Positions 1 through 9,000 of a stretch of DNA of 64,000 nt are shown here, piece by piece. Source of the stretch: Massilia sp. CF038. Lineage in GTDB: Bacteria; Pseudomonadota; Gammaproteobacteria; Burkholderiales; Burkholderiaceae_D. The notes under the pieces were generated by a model. The model saw only the letters and a program-made list of their open reading frames with translations, made no database searches and was not told the origin of the DNA. The stretch spans positions 1-64,000 of the forward strand of contig NZ_FQWU01000003.1 of NCBI RefSeq assembly GCF_900129765.1. The letters run 5' to 3'. The first letter of the stretch is position 1, and every line of letters begins with the position of its first letter. The position numbers and the translations under genes were made by a program.

Positions 1-194
1 GTGTTGATGGTAATGCCGCGTGCTTTTTCTTCTGGTGCTGCATCGATCTGGTCGTATGCTTTAGCTTCGCCGCCGAATTTCTTCGACAGAACGGTAGCGA
101 TAGCTGCAGTCAGGGTGGTCTTGCCGTGATCAACGTGTCCGATGGTACCGACGTTGACGTGCGGCTTGGTCCGTTCGAATTTACCTTTTGCCAT
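1..194 (-). CDS. tuf: Elongation factor Tu, N-terminal part (cut by window edge)
   Basis: The reverse strand reads [20 protein letters not shown] and continues [16 protein letters not shown], which is the start of EF-Tu including the P-loop GHVDHGKT of the GTPase domain. EF-Tu delivers aminoacyl-tRNA to the ribosome. About 64 codons are present and the rest lies beyond base 1. The ATG at 192-194 is preceded by an AGGAG ribosome binding site about 7 bases upstream. It follows three tRNA genes on the same strand, the arrangement known for the tufB locus of many proteobacteria, so it is probably co-transcribed with them. Confidence 0.97.
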   Translation of the reverse strand, partial: MAKGKFERTKPHVNVGTIGHVDHGKTTLTAAIATVLSKKFGGEAKAYDQIDAAPEEKARGITIN

Positions 195-278
195 TTTAGA
201 CTCCTAACGATTTTTAACGATTACCAGGCACACGCCTGACTGTCTTGAAATTACTGCGACCAGCGATGTTGCGAATTC

Positions 279-353
<75 letters not shown>

Positions 354-393
354 TATTTTTTGCGATGAATTAACAGCGCATTGCGAGAACGTC

Positions 394-467
394 TGGAGCG
401 GGTGAAGGGAATCGAACCCTCGTCGTAAGCTTGGAAGGCTTCTGCTCTACCATTGAGCTACACCCGC
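394..467 (-). tRNA. tRNA-Gly (anticodon TCC)
   Basis: This is a 74-nt cloverleaf on the reverse strand with acceptor stem GCGGGTG/CACCCGC and encoded CCA. The D arm is GCTCAATGGTAGAGC, the anticodon loop CTTCCAA gives TCC, and the T loop is GGTTCGATTCC. The outermost anticodon-stem pair looks mismatched (G-A), which is tolerable. It lies between tRNA-Tyr and tRNA-Thr in the same transcript. Confidence 0.95.
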
Positions 468-526
468 GAGGACTGTCTTCTCAGACACTTTACAACTTCA
501 CCAACTCAAACATTCCTGCAATATCT

Positions 527-611
<85 letters not shown>

Positions 612-625
612 GCGAGGAACCGCAG

Positions 626-654
626 AGTATGAAGCAAGCACAAAAAACTGTCAA
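626..654 (-). promoter_or_regulatory. Sigma-70 promoter of the tRNA-tuf operon
   Basis: The reverse strand has a perfect -35 box TTGACA, a 17-base spacer and the -10 box CATACT, followed by a GC-rich discriminator (CTGCGG) just before tRNA-Tyr. This is the strongest promoter match in the window. A GC-rich discriminator is typical of stringently controlled stable-RNA promoters; that regulation is inferred. Confidence 0.85.
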
Positions 655-806
655 CTATATTTGCTGATCCGCTTGCGCAGATCCGTTGACGTCTTGCTTC
701 GGGGCGTAATTGTAACCGGGGGCTGCGACAGAGTGCAAGGGGGTTAAAGCAAAAGGTGAAAAATGGGTGGAAAATATTTTTGGGGTGGGCGTGGTGCTGC
801 GGCCAC

Positions 807-892
807 ACATCGCCCTCGCGGAGGCGGGGGCCTATAGCACCCTGAACAACTTCGGCGGCGTGGTATAGGTCCCCGCCTTCGCGAGGACGAGG
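807..892. repeat. Dispersed palindromic repeat, copy 1
   Basis: This is an imperfect palindrome. The left arm (atcgccctcgcggaggcggg, then ggcctata) is complementary to the right arm (tataggtccccgccttcgcg, then aggacga), with a short variable loop. It ends three bases before the stop codon of the HDOD gene, which is read on the reverse strand. The same family recurs at 21730, 21918, 27362, 56219, 58495 and 59538. The strong GC hairpin may help end transcription of the HDOD operon before the tRNA promoter. The remainder of 655-895 shows no gene. Confidence 0.85.
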
Positions 893-895
893 TAG

Positions 896-2452
896 CTATG
901 GAGCGAGCGCCACCAAGACTTGGCCTTTTAGCGCCTTGATCAAGGCGGTTTCATCAGCCGGCACACCCTCCGGCGCCAGCTCGGTGCGGTCGGCGTAGAA
1001 CAGGCCCAGCTGCAACTTGCCCACCACCAGCGGCAACACGATGAAGCTTTTGGCGTCGGGCAGCAGCTGGCGGTGCCAGGCCGGCAGCAAATCGCGGATC
1101 TTGGGCGTGGCCGCGTCGGCAATCATCAGGTCCGCATCATTTTCCATGGCCAGGTGAAACAGATCGCGCGAGCTTTCAAGCGGAAAAGCAAACCGGGCCT
1201 GGCGCTCCGCATGCGCTTCGCCAAACGCCACCCGCGCCCGGTACTGTCCGCTGCGAGGATCTTTCAGGCACACGGTCGCGAAGCGAAAGCCCATGCTGGT
1301 GTACAAGGTTTCAAGAACCGCAAGAATGACGTCATTCACCTTGCTCTTGCCCGCCGCCCGCATCTGCGTCACATCCTGCACGCCGGCCAGCAGCAGATCA
1401 CGTGCATTGAGCGGCTTGCCACTGGGATGAAATCCCACCGGGGCCGCTTCGCCGCCGCCCATGGTCGCCAGCAGCAGCACATTCGGCAAGCCGCCCAGCG
1501 CATCAGGCTCGTCTTCCACGATCGGCGTGGGCTTCATGTTCATGCTCTCGAGCAGGGTATCCATCTCCCCCTGTACGGTCTCGAACAGGGCCGCCATGGC
1601 GTCATTGTCGAGGTCGAGTGCGGCGCCATAACGCACCAGCAGTGCACGCGCTTCATTGCTGCTCTTGGGGTCGCTGGAGCGTGCCATCAGGCGTGCCACA
1701 TCGATACTGAACGAGGCCACCTGGCGCATCCACTCACCACGGTTGGCCGCCACTTTCAGCGTACCGGCAGGGAAAGGCGCCAGCGTGCGTATCAGCACAT
1801 CCGGGATGTTCCACTCGGCCAGCACCGCTTCTGACAGGGTTTCGTAACTGCAGCCCAGGATCATTTGCGCGGCCTGGGCAAGGGTGTGTGCGTTGCCCAC
1901 CAACAGCGCATTGATTTCGCGGTAGCGGTCCGGTTCGTGTGAGGCCACCAGCAAGGGTCCAAGGTTCTTGAACAAGGCCCCGATCGAGGCTTCTTCGGCG
2001 CCCTGGTAAAAACTGTGGCGCGCCATTTCACGCCCCACCAGGCTGGCGCACAAGGCTGCTTGCAGCTCGACCATGACGGCCTTGGCGTGGGCGCTGTTCG
2101 ATAGCGCATCGACCAGCAGCATGGCCAGCGCCGTGGTCTTGACGTTGTCAAAGCCCAGCAGGGAAATGGCACGCGAAATGGTGGTCACGTTCGTGCCCGA
2201 GGCGGTGCGGTACTGGGCTGTATTCGACAAGCGCAAAATGCGCTGTGTCAGGGCCGCATCCGACAGCACGTAGTAGGCCAGATCGTGGGTGCCCTGGTCA
2301 TCCGACGAAGCCATTTGCACCACGCGCGCCACCGAACTGCCCAGCGCGAACATTTCCTCGTCACCGCAGACTTTTTTCAGCAGCGCCGCGCGCACCTTGC
2401 GCGGTTCGACGGACGGCCCTGGTGGTGCGGGAGGTTGTGCTGGATTTGCCAT
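896..2452 (-). CDS. HDOD domain protein with C-terminal GAF-like domain
   Basis: This 518-residue soluble protein has an HDOD domain at about residues 20-240 (for example ISLLGFDNVKTTALAMLLVD, the typical HDOD core). The HDOD fold is an HD-related domain usually lacking hydrolase activity, found in bacterial signalling proteins. Residues of about 345-515 resemble a GAF sensor domain (FATVCLKDPRSGQYRARVAF and SFIVLPLVVGKLQLGLFYAD). It is the last gene of a signalling block that starts with the HD-GYP protein and lies 19 bases behind the REC-TPR gene. The role is likely cyclic-nucleotide or stress signalling; the ligand is unknown. Confidence 0.85.
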   Translation of the reverse strand: MANPAQPPAPPGPSVEPRKVRAALLKKVCGDEEMFALGSSVARVVQMASSDDQGTHDLAYYVLSDAALTQRILRLSNTAQYRTASGTNVTTISRAISLLGFDNVKTTALAMLLVDALSNSAHAKAVMVELQAALCASLVGREMARHSFYQGAEEASIGALFKNLGPLLVASHEPDRYREINALLVGNAHTLAQAAQMILGCSYETLSEAVLAEWNIPDVLIRTLAPFPAGTLKVAANRGEWMRQVASFSIDVARLMARSSDPKSSNEARALLVRYGAALDLDNDAMAALFETVQGEMDTLLESMNMKPTPIVEDEPDALGGLPNVLLLATMGGGEAAPVGFHPSGKPLNARDLLLAGVQDVTQMRAAGKSKVNDVILAVLETLYTSMGFRFATVCLKDPRSGQYRARVAFGEAHAERQARFAFPLESSRDLFHLAMENDADLMIADAATPKIRDLLPAWHRQLLPDAKSFIVLPLVVGKLQLGLFYADRTELAPEGVPADETALIKALKGQVLVALAP

Positions 2453-2471
2453 GATCGTCTCGTGTGGGCTG

Positions 2472-4103
2472 CTACGCCGTCTTCAGGCGCGCGCCCTTGT
2501 CATATTTTGCCAGAATGGTTTGATGCAAGCCGGCCAGCGCCGGCAGCTTGGGATTGAGCGGGTCGAGCCGGCGCACGCTGTCGATCAGGGTCCGCGCGTA
2601 CTGGCCCAGCTTGTCTTCCCAGCCCATATTTTCCAGACACTTGAGCACCGCCACAGCCGCATTGAAGACCACTTGCGGATTGTCGGGCAACTGGTCGACC
2701 GCATCGATCATCAGCGTGACCGCGCCGCGGTAATCGCCTTCCTTGGCCTTGTTGGCGCCGGCCGCCACCAGCTCGACCACGGCCTGCTTGCTTTCCTGCG
2801 CCAGGGCGTCGGCCAGGTCGCCCCGCCCCGCTTCTTCGAACACGCGCATGGCGCGCGCCATGGCGGCATTGTTGGAAGCATTGCGCATCACGTCGCGCAT
2901 GACGTCGGCAGCGCCCTCTTCCATATTGTTGTTCAGACAGTTGCGCGCCAGTTCCAGCTTGACCTCGGACGACAACCCCGGGCTATCCTTGCAGGCAGCC
3001 AGGGCCGTGTTCAAGGATTCGGCCAGACGCGTTTCGTTGCCCGTGAATTCGTGCACCATGGCCGAGGAAATGGCGCTGCAGGCACCCACATGGCGCTGGC
3101 CCGCCATCGACTTGTCGAGATCGCGGATCACGGCGGCGGCCTGCACCGGGTCGCCCTTCTTGATCAGGGTCTGGACCAGCCGCACATGGTCTTCCGGATC
3201 GCGAAAGGCCGAATACTTGGCCTTGCTGACCACTTGCTTGAGCACGCGCTCGGCGGTATCGGTGTCCCCTGTTTCCAGCGCCACTTCGCCCAGCTTGCGC
3301 AGGCGCCGCACCGCATGCGGCGACACCGCCACGGCTTCGGCCAGCACTGCTTGCGACGCCGGCAATTCACCCATGGCAGCGAGGGTGCGCGCCAGCCAGT
3401 CGTAGGCATCGACAAAACGCTTGTTCCCGTCAATGAGGGCTTCCAGGATCGCGCGCGCCTCCGCGTAGCGTTCGCGCAGGAACAGGGTCTTGGCCAGGCC
3501 AAGCCGCGCCCAGCCGATCTGGCGGGCGTCGACCAGTTGCTGGAAAATGGCTTCGGCCTCGTCAGTCTGGCCCAGCACCAGGTGCAGCTCGGCGCGCAGG
3601 CGCATGAAGTCAATGGCGTAACGCGGATGACGGCTCACGCCCTCGACACAGGCGGCAATCGCCGCAGTTTGATTGCCCAGATCCATCAGATGATAGACCG
3701 GCAGGAAGGCCGAGCGCTTTCCCAGGGCACGCGCGATCCGCTCAAGCAAGCGGTCCGCCGTAAAGGGTTTGAGAATGTAATCGGTGGGGGCCAGCTCGGC
3801 CGCGCTGATGACTTTGCTGAAATTGCCTTCGGCAGTGACCATAAAGAACATGGTCGACAAGGAAATGAGCTTGTGGTGGCGCATGTCCTCGAGCAGCTGC
3901 TGGCCGTCCTGGCCGCCGTCGAGATCGTATTCGCACAAGATCATGTCGAACGGGCGCGAGGTCACCTGGCGAATTGCCCCGCTCGATTCGGCCGCATCTT
4001 CGATTTTGCTCAGCCCGCACAGATTGAGCATGTTATGGATGCTCGCGCGCATGCCCACATGGGGCTCGATAATCAATGCCGAGAGTCCGTCGAGTTCACT
4101 CAT
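2472..4103 (-). CDS. Response regulator receiver domain fused to TPR repeats
   Basis: This is a 543-residue protein. Residues 8-125 form a receiver domain with the probable phospho-acceptor Asp60 in the motif CEYDLD and the conserved Lys112 in ILKPF. The remaining 400 residues are alpha-helical with several tetratricopeptide-like units (for example AIFQQLVDARQIGWARLGLA and AERVLKQVVSKAKYSAF). No DNA-binding or enzymatic output domain is visible, so output is probably by protein-protein contact through the TPR part. REC-TPR proteins of this kind often act with HDOD or diguanylate signalling proteins. It is co-directional with the HDOD gene behind it. Confidence 0.87.
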   Translation of the reverse strand: MSELDGLSALIIEPHVGMRASIHNMLNLCGLSKIEDAAESSGAIRQVTSRPFDMILCEYDLDGGQDGQQLLEDMRHHKLISLSTMFFMVTAEGNFSKVISAAELAPTDYILKPFTADRLLERIARALGKRSAFLPVYHLMDLGNQTAAIAACVEGVSRHPRYAIDFMRLRAELHLVLGQTDEAEAIFQQLVDARQIGWARLGLAKTLFLRERYAEARAILEALIDGNKRFVDAYDWLARTLAAMGELPASQAVLAEAVAVSPHAVRRLRKLGEVALETGDTDTAERVLKQVVSKAKYSAFRDPEDHVRLVQTLIKKGDPVQAAAVIRDLDKSMAGQRHVGACSAISSAMVHEFTGNETRLAESLNTALAACKDSPGLSSEVKLELARNCLNNNMEEGAADVMRDVMRNASNNAAMARAMRVFEEAGRGDLADALAQESKQAVVELVAAGANKAKEGDYRGAVTLMIDAVDQLPDNPQVVFNAAVAVLKCLENMGWEDKLGQYARTLIDSVRRLDPLNPKLPALAGLHQTILAKYDKGARLKTA

Positions 4104-4216
4104 TGCTGGTGTTCCTTGGCTGCGCAGTCACGCCTGGGTCGCCTGAGTATAGTATGCCCCGACCATCCGTCAGGGCAATTCCGCTTAGCAAGATAGGGCC
4201 GGCCGGGAGCGCGGCC

Positions 4217-5800
4217 TCAGTGCCCTTCCGCCGGCGCCGGCGGGCTGCGCTCGATCACGTCGAGCAGCGCGTCGACCACGTCCGGATCGAACTGGGTGCC
4301 GCGCCGTTCGCGGATGTAGGACACCACATCGAGGTAAGGCCAGGGTTCCTTGTAGGGGCGGCGATGCAGCAGTGCGTCAAACACGTCGACCACGGCCACG
4401 ATGCGCGCACACAGCGGAATGGCGCGCCCGCTGGCGCCATGCGGATAACCGGAACCATCAAAATGCTCGTGATGACCGCCCGCAATCATGGCGCCGTACG
4501 TCAGGTAGCTGACCCCGTCCACCATTTTGGAAGCACGTTCCAGAATGGCCCGTCCGATCTGCGCGTGCGTCTGCATGACGCGCCGTTCCTCGGGAGTGTG
4601 GGCGGCTGGTTTTAGCAAGACCTGGTCCGGCGTCGAGACCTTGCCCACATCATGCAGAATGCTGGCCAGGCCGATCATTTCCAGCAGCTGGGGCGTCAGT
4701 TCCGGGTCGTCCACATTGCGTTCGGCCATGCGCTCGGCAATCTGCGAGCTCAGGTTCTGCACGCGGCGCACATGGCCGCCGGTGCCATGGTCGCGGAACT
4801 CGGCCAGATCGGCCAGCGCCACCACGGTGGCTTCCTGAGCCTTGCGCAGCTGGCCAAACATGTACAGATTGTCGAAGGCGGCGGCAATGCGTTCGCAAAA
4901 CACTTCCAGCAAATCGCGCTGGATCGCAGCCAGCGGCCAGGGCGGCGTGACCGAGATGCACAGCTCGCGCCCTTCCATGGTGTGAATGAACAACACATTG
5001 GCGGGATGCTCGAACTGGCTGTGTTTTTCTTCAAACGCTTTGTGAATGGCCGGCAGCAGCGCGTGCTCGGCCGGCATGACTTCGTTGTCGGCCAGCGGCG
5101 CGTAGCTGCCAGTGGCGGCCACCACCGTGGGGTCGCCGCCTTCGGCCGACATCACGCACAGCACGCCATCGGCGCCCACGTCCAGAATCGCGCTCACCTG
5201 GTTCAGCACACCCGAAGCAAATTCACGCAGCGAATGGATCTGGTACAGATTGGTGGCGCCGGCCAGGATTTTGCCCAGGCCAATGCGGCTGCGCTCGAGC
5301 ATCATCAAGCTTTCGTAAGCGCGCAGGGCCGAAATGACGGTGGTGAACAGCTTCTGGGTGGTGAGCTCGGTCTTGGCCTTGTAATCGTTGATGTCGTATT
5401 CGATGATCACGCGCTGCTCGGGCGCCTGGCCCGGCTGGCCGGTGCGCAGCACCACGCGCACGATTTGATTATTCAGTTCTTCGCGGATGCGGCGCGCCAG
5501 AATGAGGCCGGCGTCATCGGTTTCCATCACCACGTCCAGCAGCACCAGGGCAATGTCAGGCGTGTCGCGCAGAATTTGGTAGCCTTCCACCCCGCTGTAG
5601 GCCGAATACAGTTCCAGCTCGCGGCCCTTGAAGCTGACGTTGCGCAGCGCCAGGCGGGTGACCGCGTGGACGTCGACATCGTCGTCGACAATGAGCACGC
5701 GCCACAGGCGCTGGTCGATGGCCGGCTGCACGCCGGCGCCGGCGTCGTCATCTTCGTCCAGAAGCCAGTTGTCGTCGGCTTCGGCGGTAAGGTCGGTCAT
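4217..5800 (-). CDS. REC-DUF3369-HD-GYP cyclic di-GMP phosphodiesterase
   Basis: This 527-residue protein starts at the ATG of 5798-5800, chosen because AGGAGCC precedes it; the frame stays open for 44 more codons upstream without a ribosome site. Residues 34-160 are a receiver domain (LLDVVM with Asp89 as phospho-acceptor). Residues of about 175-320 match DUF3369, a GAF-like sensor. Residues of about 325-515 are HD-GYP: LHDVGK (His383, Asp384) and HHEHFDGSGYP (Gly-Tyr-Pro at 451-453) are intact, which predicts hydrolysis of cyclic di-GMP. It heads the reverse-strand signalling block; 113 bases separate it from the REC-TPR gene. Confidence 0.93.
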   Translation of the reverse strand: MTDLTAEADDNWLLDEDDDAGAGVQPAIDQRLWRVLIVDDDVDVHAVTRLALRNVSFKGRELELYSAYSGVEGYQILRDTPDIALVLLDVVMETDDAGLILARRIREELNNQIVRVVLRTGQPGQAPEQRVIIEYDINDYKAKTELTTQKLFTTVISALRAYESLMMLERSRIGLGKILAGATNLYQIHSLREFASGVLNQVSAILDVGADGVLCVMSAEGGDPTVVAATGSYAPLADNEVMPAEHALLPAIHKAFEEKHSQFEHPANVLFIHTMEGRELCISVTPPWPLAAIQRDLLEVFCERIAAAFDNLYMFGQLRKAQEATVVALADLAEFRDHGTGGHVRRVQNLSSQIAERMAERNVDDPELTPQLLEMIGLASILHDVGKVSTPDQVLLKPAAHTPEERRVMQTHAQIGRAILERASKMVDGVSYLTYGAMIAGGHHEHFDGSGYPHGASGRAIPLCARIVAVVDVFDALLHRRPYKEPWPYLDVVSYIRERRGTQFDPDVVDALLDVIERSPPAPAEGH

Positions 5801-6117
5801 ACAGGCTCCTAACAGGCGCACCGGAACGGACTGCGGGCGCCATGCGATTGACGAGGCGGCGTCACTGCCACGCTGCATCCGGGGCGGTGATACGGCATCT
5901 ATTTTTCTGACGGACCGGGCAGCGACTGTCACATCAGCGCTGCCAATTTCACATTTTTATTATAAACAAAGTATCACCCAAGTCTAGCTTTCCGACTTCT
6001 TATTTTGCGGACTGGCAACACTGTCAGACTCGTGTTTCGCCCCGGACTCTGGTAGGCTAGCCAGGTCTGCCCCTGCGCTGCCATGCAACCTTGTTCTTAC
6101 AATAAGGAGAGACCATC

Positions 6118-6600
6118 ATGCAAGCTTCCGCCACCGCCAAAGATGCCGCCGGCCACGAGTTCCTTGCGTTCACACTTGGCTCGGAAGAATACGGGATCGA
6201 TATTCTGAAGGTCCAGGAAATCCGCGGCTACGAAGCGGTCACGCGCATTGCCAATGCGCCGGAATTCATCAAGGGCGTCATCAATCTGCGCGGCATCATC
6301 ATTCCGGTGATCGACATGCGCATCAAGTTCAAGCTGGGCGAGCCGGTGTACGACCAGTTCACCGTGGTCATCATTCTCAACATTGGCGGGCGCATCATGG
6401 GCATGGTGGTCGACAGCGTGTCCGACGTGACCACCCTCTCGGCCGACCAGATCAAGCCGGCGCCTGAAATGGGCACGGCCTTCAATTCCGACTACATGAT
6501 CGGACTGGGAACCATCGACGAACGCATGCTGATTCTGGTCGACATCGACAAGCTGATGTCGTCCGGCGAGATGGGGCTGATCGACAATCTCGCCGCTTGA
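6118..6600 (+). CDS. cheW: Chemotaxis coupling protein CheW
   Basis: This single-domain CheW of 160 residues is typical in length. It links chemoreceptors to the CheA kinase. The motifs FTLGSEEYGIDILKVQEIRG, APEFIKGVINLRG and IIPVIDMRIKF are the classic CheW landmarks. A consensus AAGGAG site precedes the ATG. It is divergent from the HD-GYP gene, with a 317-base gap between the coding starts that holds AT-rich promoter-like sequence (around 5950-6000) but no gene. Being a separate unit, it may serve several receptors, including the remote receptor operon at 28-33 kb. Confidence 0.95.
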   Translation: MQASATAKDAAGHEFLAFTLGSEEYGIDILKVQEIRGYEAVTRIANAPEFIKGVINLRGIIIPVIDMRIKFKLGEPVYDQFTVVIILNIGGRIMGMVVDSVSDVTTLSADQIKPAPEMGTAFNSDYMIGLGTIDERMLILVDIDKLMSSGEMGLIDNLAA

Positions 6601-6609
6601 GGCGCTGCG

Positions 6610-7593
6610 CTAAGGCGCTACTTGCGCCATCGGGTCCGAGGCGGCGGCCTTGCGCCGCACCAGGCAATCTTCGCGCGTGCCACCCACGCTGATGTTCTGG
6701 TAGCGCACTTCGTATTTGCCCACAGACAGGTCATCGACGGTAAAGGTATCGTGCGCCTGCACATACACATGGCGCACATTGCTGTGGCGCGCCATGTCGA
6801 TCACTTTCACGAGCACGGGCGAGCCATTGCTTGAATTGTCGACCAGGATTTGCATGGCGCTGCCCTGGTTTTCGCGCGGGAAGCCATCGATATATCCGGA
6901 TTGCACCGGCCAGCGTTCGCCATTGGGCGCCACCAGCGTGTGCAGTTCACGCTCGCAGTCGGGGGCCCGGGTGGGGATTACCAGTTGGGTGACAGCCAGT
7001 GCGCGCACTTCCGGCGCGGGGGCACTGTCTGGCTGCTGAGGCTGGCCGACCGCCCAGCTGTCGGCCGCATCGGCTTCCACCGGCGGTGCCGGCGGGCGTG
7101 GCGGCGTGGCCGCTGGCACGATGACGGGTGCCGGGTCCGGTTTCGCGCCCAGGGCCCGCGCCAGCGCGCCGGGCACCAGTGTGTCGTGCAGCACCAGGGC
7201 GCTGCCGGCGGCGCCCAGCAGCACACCCAGCGCCAGCGCCAGCCACCAGCGCCGCGCCGCCCCCGGCGCCACGGCCGGCACTGCTTCCTCGTGGGGAACG
7301 CTGCCGATTTCATGGTTGAGCAATTCGCGGTCCTCGGCGTGGGTGCTTTCCAGCCACGCGATCTCCCACTCCTCGGCCGCAATCCAGTCATCGTGTTCGC
7401 GCCGCCGCAGCGGGTCCGACAAGGTGCCATAGGCGCTGTTGAGAATGGCCATGATGCGCGCCGCTTTTTCGTCGCCCGGATTTTTGTCAGGATGGTATTT
7501 CTGGCTGAGCGCCTTGTAGGCCGCACGAATGACTTCCTGCGGCGCTTTGCGCGCCACTTTCAGGTTGTCATAATGCGTGTGGATCTTGGCCAT
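6610..7593 (-). CDS. J-domain membrane protein
   Basis: This 327-residue protein carries an N-terminal J domain (residues 5-70) with the essential HPD motif in KYHPDKNPGD, which stimulates Hsp70 (DnaK) ATPase. A single transmembrane segment lies near residues 110-130 (WWLALALGVLLGAAGSALVL), followed by a Pro-rich linker and a C-terminal domain with no recognised fold. The zinc-finger and client-binding domains of true DnaJ are missing, so it is a specialised co-chaperone rather than DnaJ. It converges with cheW, with 9 bases between the stops. The client is unknown. Confidence 0.88.
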   Translation of the reverse strand: MAKIHTHYDNLKVARKAPQEVIRAAYKALSQKYHPDKNPGDEKAARIMAILNSAYGTLSDPLRRREHDDWIAAEEWEIAWLESTHAEDRELLNHEIGSVPHEEAVPAVAPGAARRWWLALALGVLLGAAGSALVLHDTLVPGALARALGAKPDPAPVIVPAATPPRPPAPPVEADAADSWAVGQPQQPDSAPAPEVRALAVTQLVIPTRAPDCERELHTLVAPNGERWPVQSGYIDGFPRENQGSAMQILVDNSSNGSPVLVKVIDMARHSNVRHVYVQAHDTFTVDDLSVGKYEVRYQNISVGGTREDCLVRRKAAASDPMAQVAP

Positions 7594-7761
7594 GGCGTTC
7601 GGGTCAGGGGGCGGTTTCTTGCATGATAGCCGATGCGGACGCGATCCCGGCGTTGCGCCCGCGTCAAATTATAGCCACATGGCAATGCTTTTAAAGCAGT
7701 GCACGATTGTGTTTCAACGCCCGAGCTGCTATGTTTGCACTTTTTGCAAGCAAGGAAACCC

Positions 7762-8982
7762 ATGCGCTCCCCTCTGGTTCTTACCCTGATCGCCGGCGCA
7801 CTGCTGGCCGCCGCGCCAGCCCATGCAAACGGGCCGTCCGAGCGCCTGGCCGCGCTCACGGCTGCCGAAGCCAATCTGGCCGCCCAGCGCAGCAAGAGCA
7901 CGACTGCTGCGCTCAAGCAGCAGCTGGTCGGCCCGCTGCAAACCGTGGGCACCTTGCAAAGCCTGACCGGCGCGCCCGACGCTGCCATGGTCACCTTCGA
8001 CGAGATCGCCGCCCTGCAGGCCACCGCAGCCAATTCGGCGCCTGGCAACAGTGCCGCGATCGCCTGGACCACGGGACGCGACGCGGTTGGCGTCATTGTC
8101 GAGCAAGCCCGCAACCGCCAGGTGGTGATTTTGAACGAGGCCCAGCATGTGCCGGCGCAGCGCGCCTTTGCCATGCGCCTGGCGCGCGAACTGCGCAAGG
8201 TCGGCTTTACCCATCTGGCAGTCGAAGCGCTGGGCGACAATCCGCTGGCCAAAGGCTACCTGACCCCGGCCAGCGGCATGTATGTGGCCGAGCCAACCTT
8301 TGCCAACTTTTTGCGCGACGCCCAGCAGCAGAACTGGCACCTGATTGCTTACGAGTTCAAGTTCGATGGCCTGGGGCTCGGCGCCGATGACAACGTCAGC
8401 GCGCGCGAACAGGGCCAGGTGGACAATCTGGTCAAGCGCGTGCTGGCACGCGAACCCAAGGCACGTATCTTCATTTACGCCAGCGCCAACCACGTGCGCG
8501 AACGCATCGCGGCAGGCGACACCTGGATGGCGGGCTATCTGCGCGAGCGCACCGGCATCGATCCGCTGACCATCGATCAAGCCACCATGATCTCGCATGG
8601 CGGCGGCAGCGGCGAGCACCCGCTGTATCAGCAGCTGCTGGCCAAGAACGGCGGCAGTGGTCCATTTGTGCTCACGCGCGTGGGCAACCCGGAAGTGTTT
8701 GGCAAATACCGGGGTGAAGTCGACATGCAAGTGGTCCACCCGCCCTATCCGCTGGTCTCGTCCACCGGCCGTCCGCAGTGGATGACCAGTCTGGCCGGCT
8801 GGAAGTCGTACTCGATTCCGTCGGCGCTGTGGCCAAGCAGTGGCCGCCGCCTAATCGAGCTGCGCCGCAAAGGTGCGCCGCCGGATGAAGTCGCGCTGGA
8901 CGCCGTGCTGGCGGTGGCCGGCCAAAAACCGCCCTCCATGATGGCGCCGGCGGGCGACGTGGAATTCAGCGCCAGCGAATAG
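7762..8982 (+). CDS. Exported protein, weakly EreA/ChaN-like
   Basis: This 406-residue protein has a clear signal peptide (MRSPLVLTLIAGALLAAAPA, cleavage after AHA). The start at 7762 follows AAGGAAACCC; the frame is open 21 codons further upstream but without a signal sequence. A segment around residues 115-150 (VVILNEAQHVPAQRAF, then LRKVGFTHLAVEALG) recalls the acidic/histidine active-site motif of erythromycin-esterase-like and ChaN/Tiki-type proteins, and a second His motif (ASANHVRERI) lies downstream. That link is weak pattern similarity only. The protein is probably periplasmic. Its function is unknown. Confidence 0.75.
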   Translation: MRSPLVLTLIAGALLAAAPAHANGPSERLAALTAAEANLAAQRSKSTTAALKQQLVGPLQTVGTLQSLTGAPDAAMVTFDEIAALQATAANSAPGNSAAIAWTTGRDAVGVIVEQARNRQVVILNEAQHVPAQRAFAMRLARELRKVGFTHLAVEALGDNPLAKGYLTPASGMYVAEPTFANFLRDAQQQNWHLIAYEFKFDGLGLGADDNVSAREQGQVDNLVKRVLAREPKARIFIYASANHVRERIAAGDTWMAGYLRERTGIDPLTIDQATMISHGGGSGEHPLYQQLLAKNGGSGPFVLTRVGNPEVFGKYRGEVDMQVVHPPYPLVSSTGRPQWMTSLAGWKSYSIPSALWPSSGRRLIELRRKGAPPDEVALDAVLAVAGQKPPSMMAPAGDVEFSASE

Positions 8983-9000
8983 CCCGGGCGCGCGCCACCG

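Noticed and set aside
2289-4196. A 635-codon open frame on the forward strand
   Set aside because: It is antisense to the REC-TPR and HDOD genes, has no domain-like sequence and arises from GC-rich codon use on the opposite strand.
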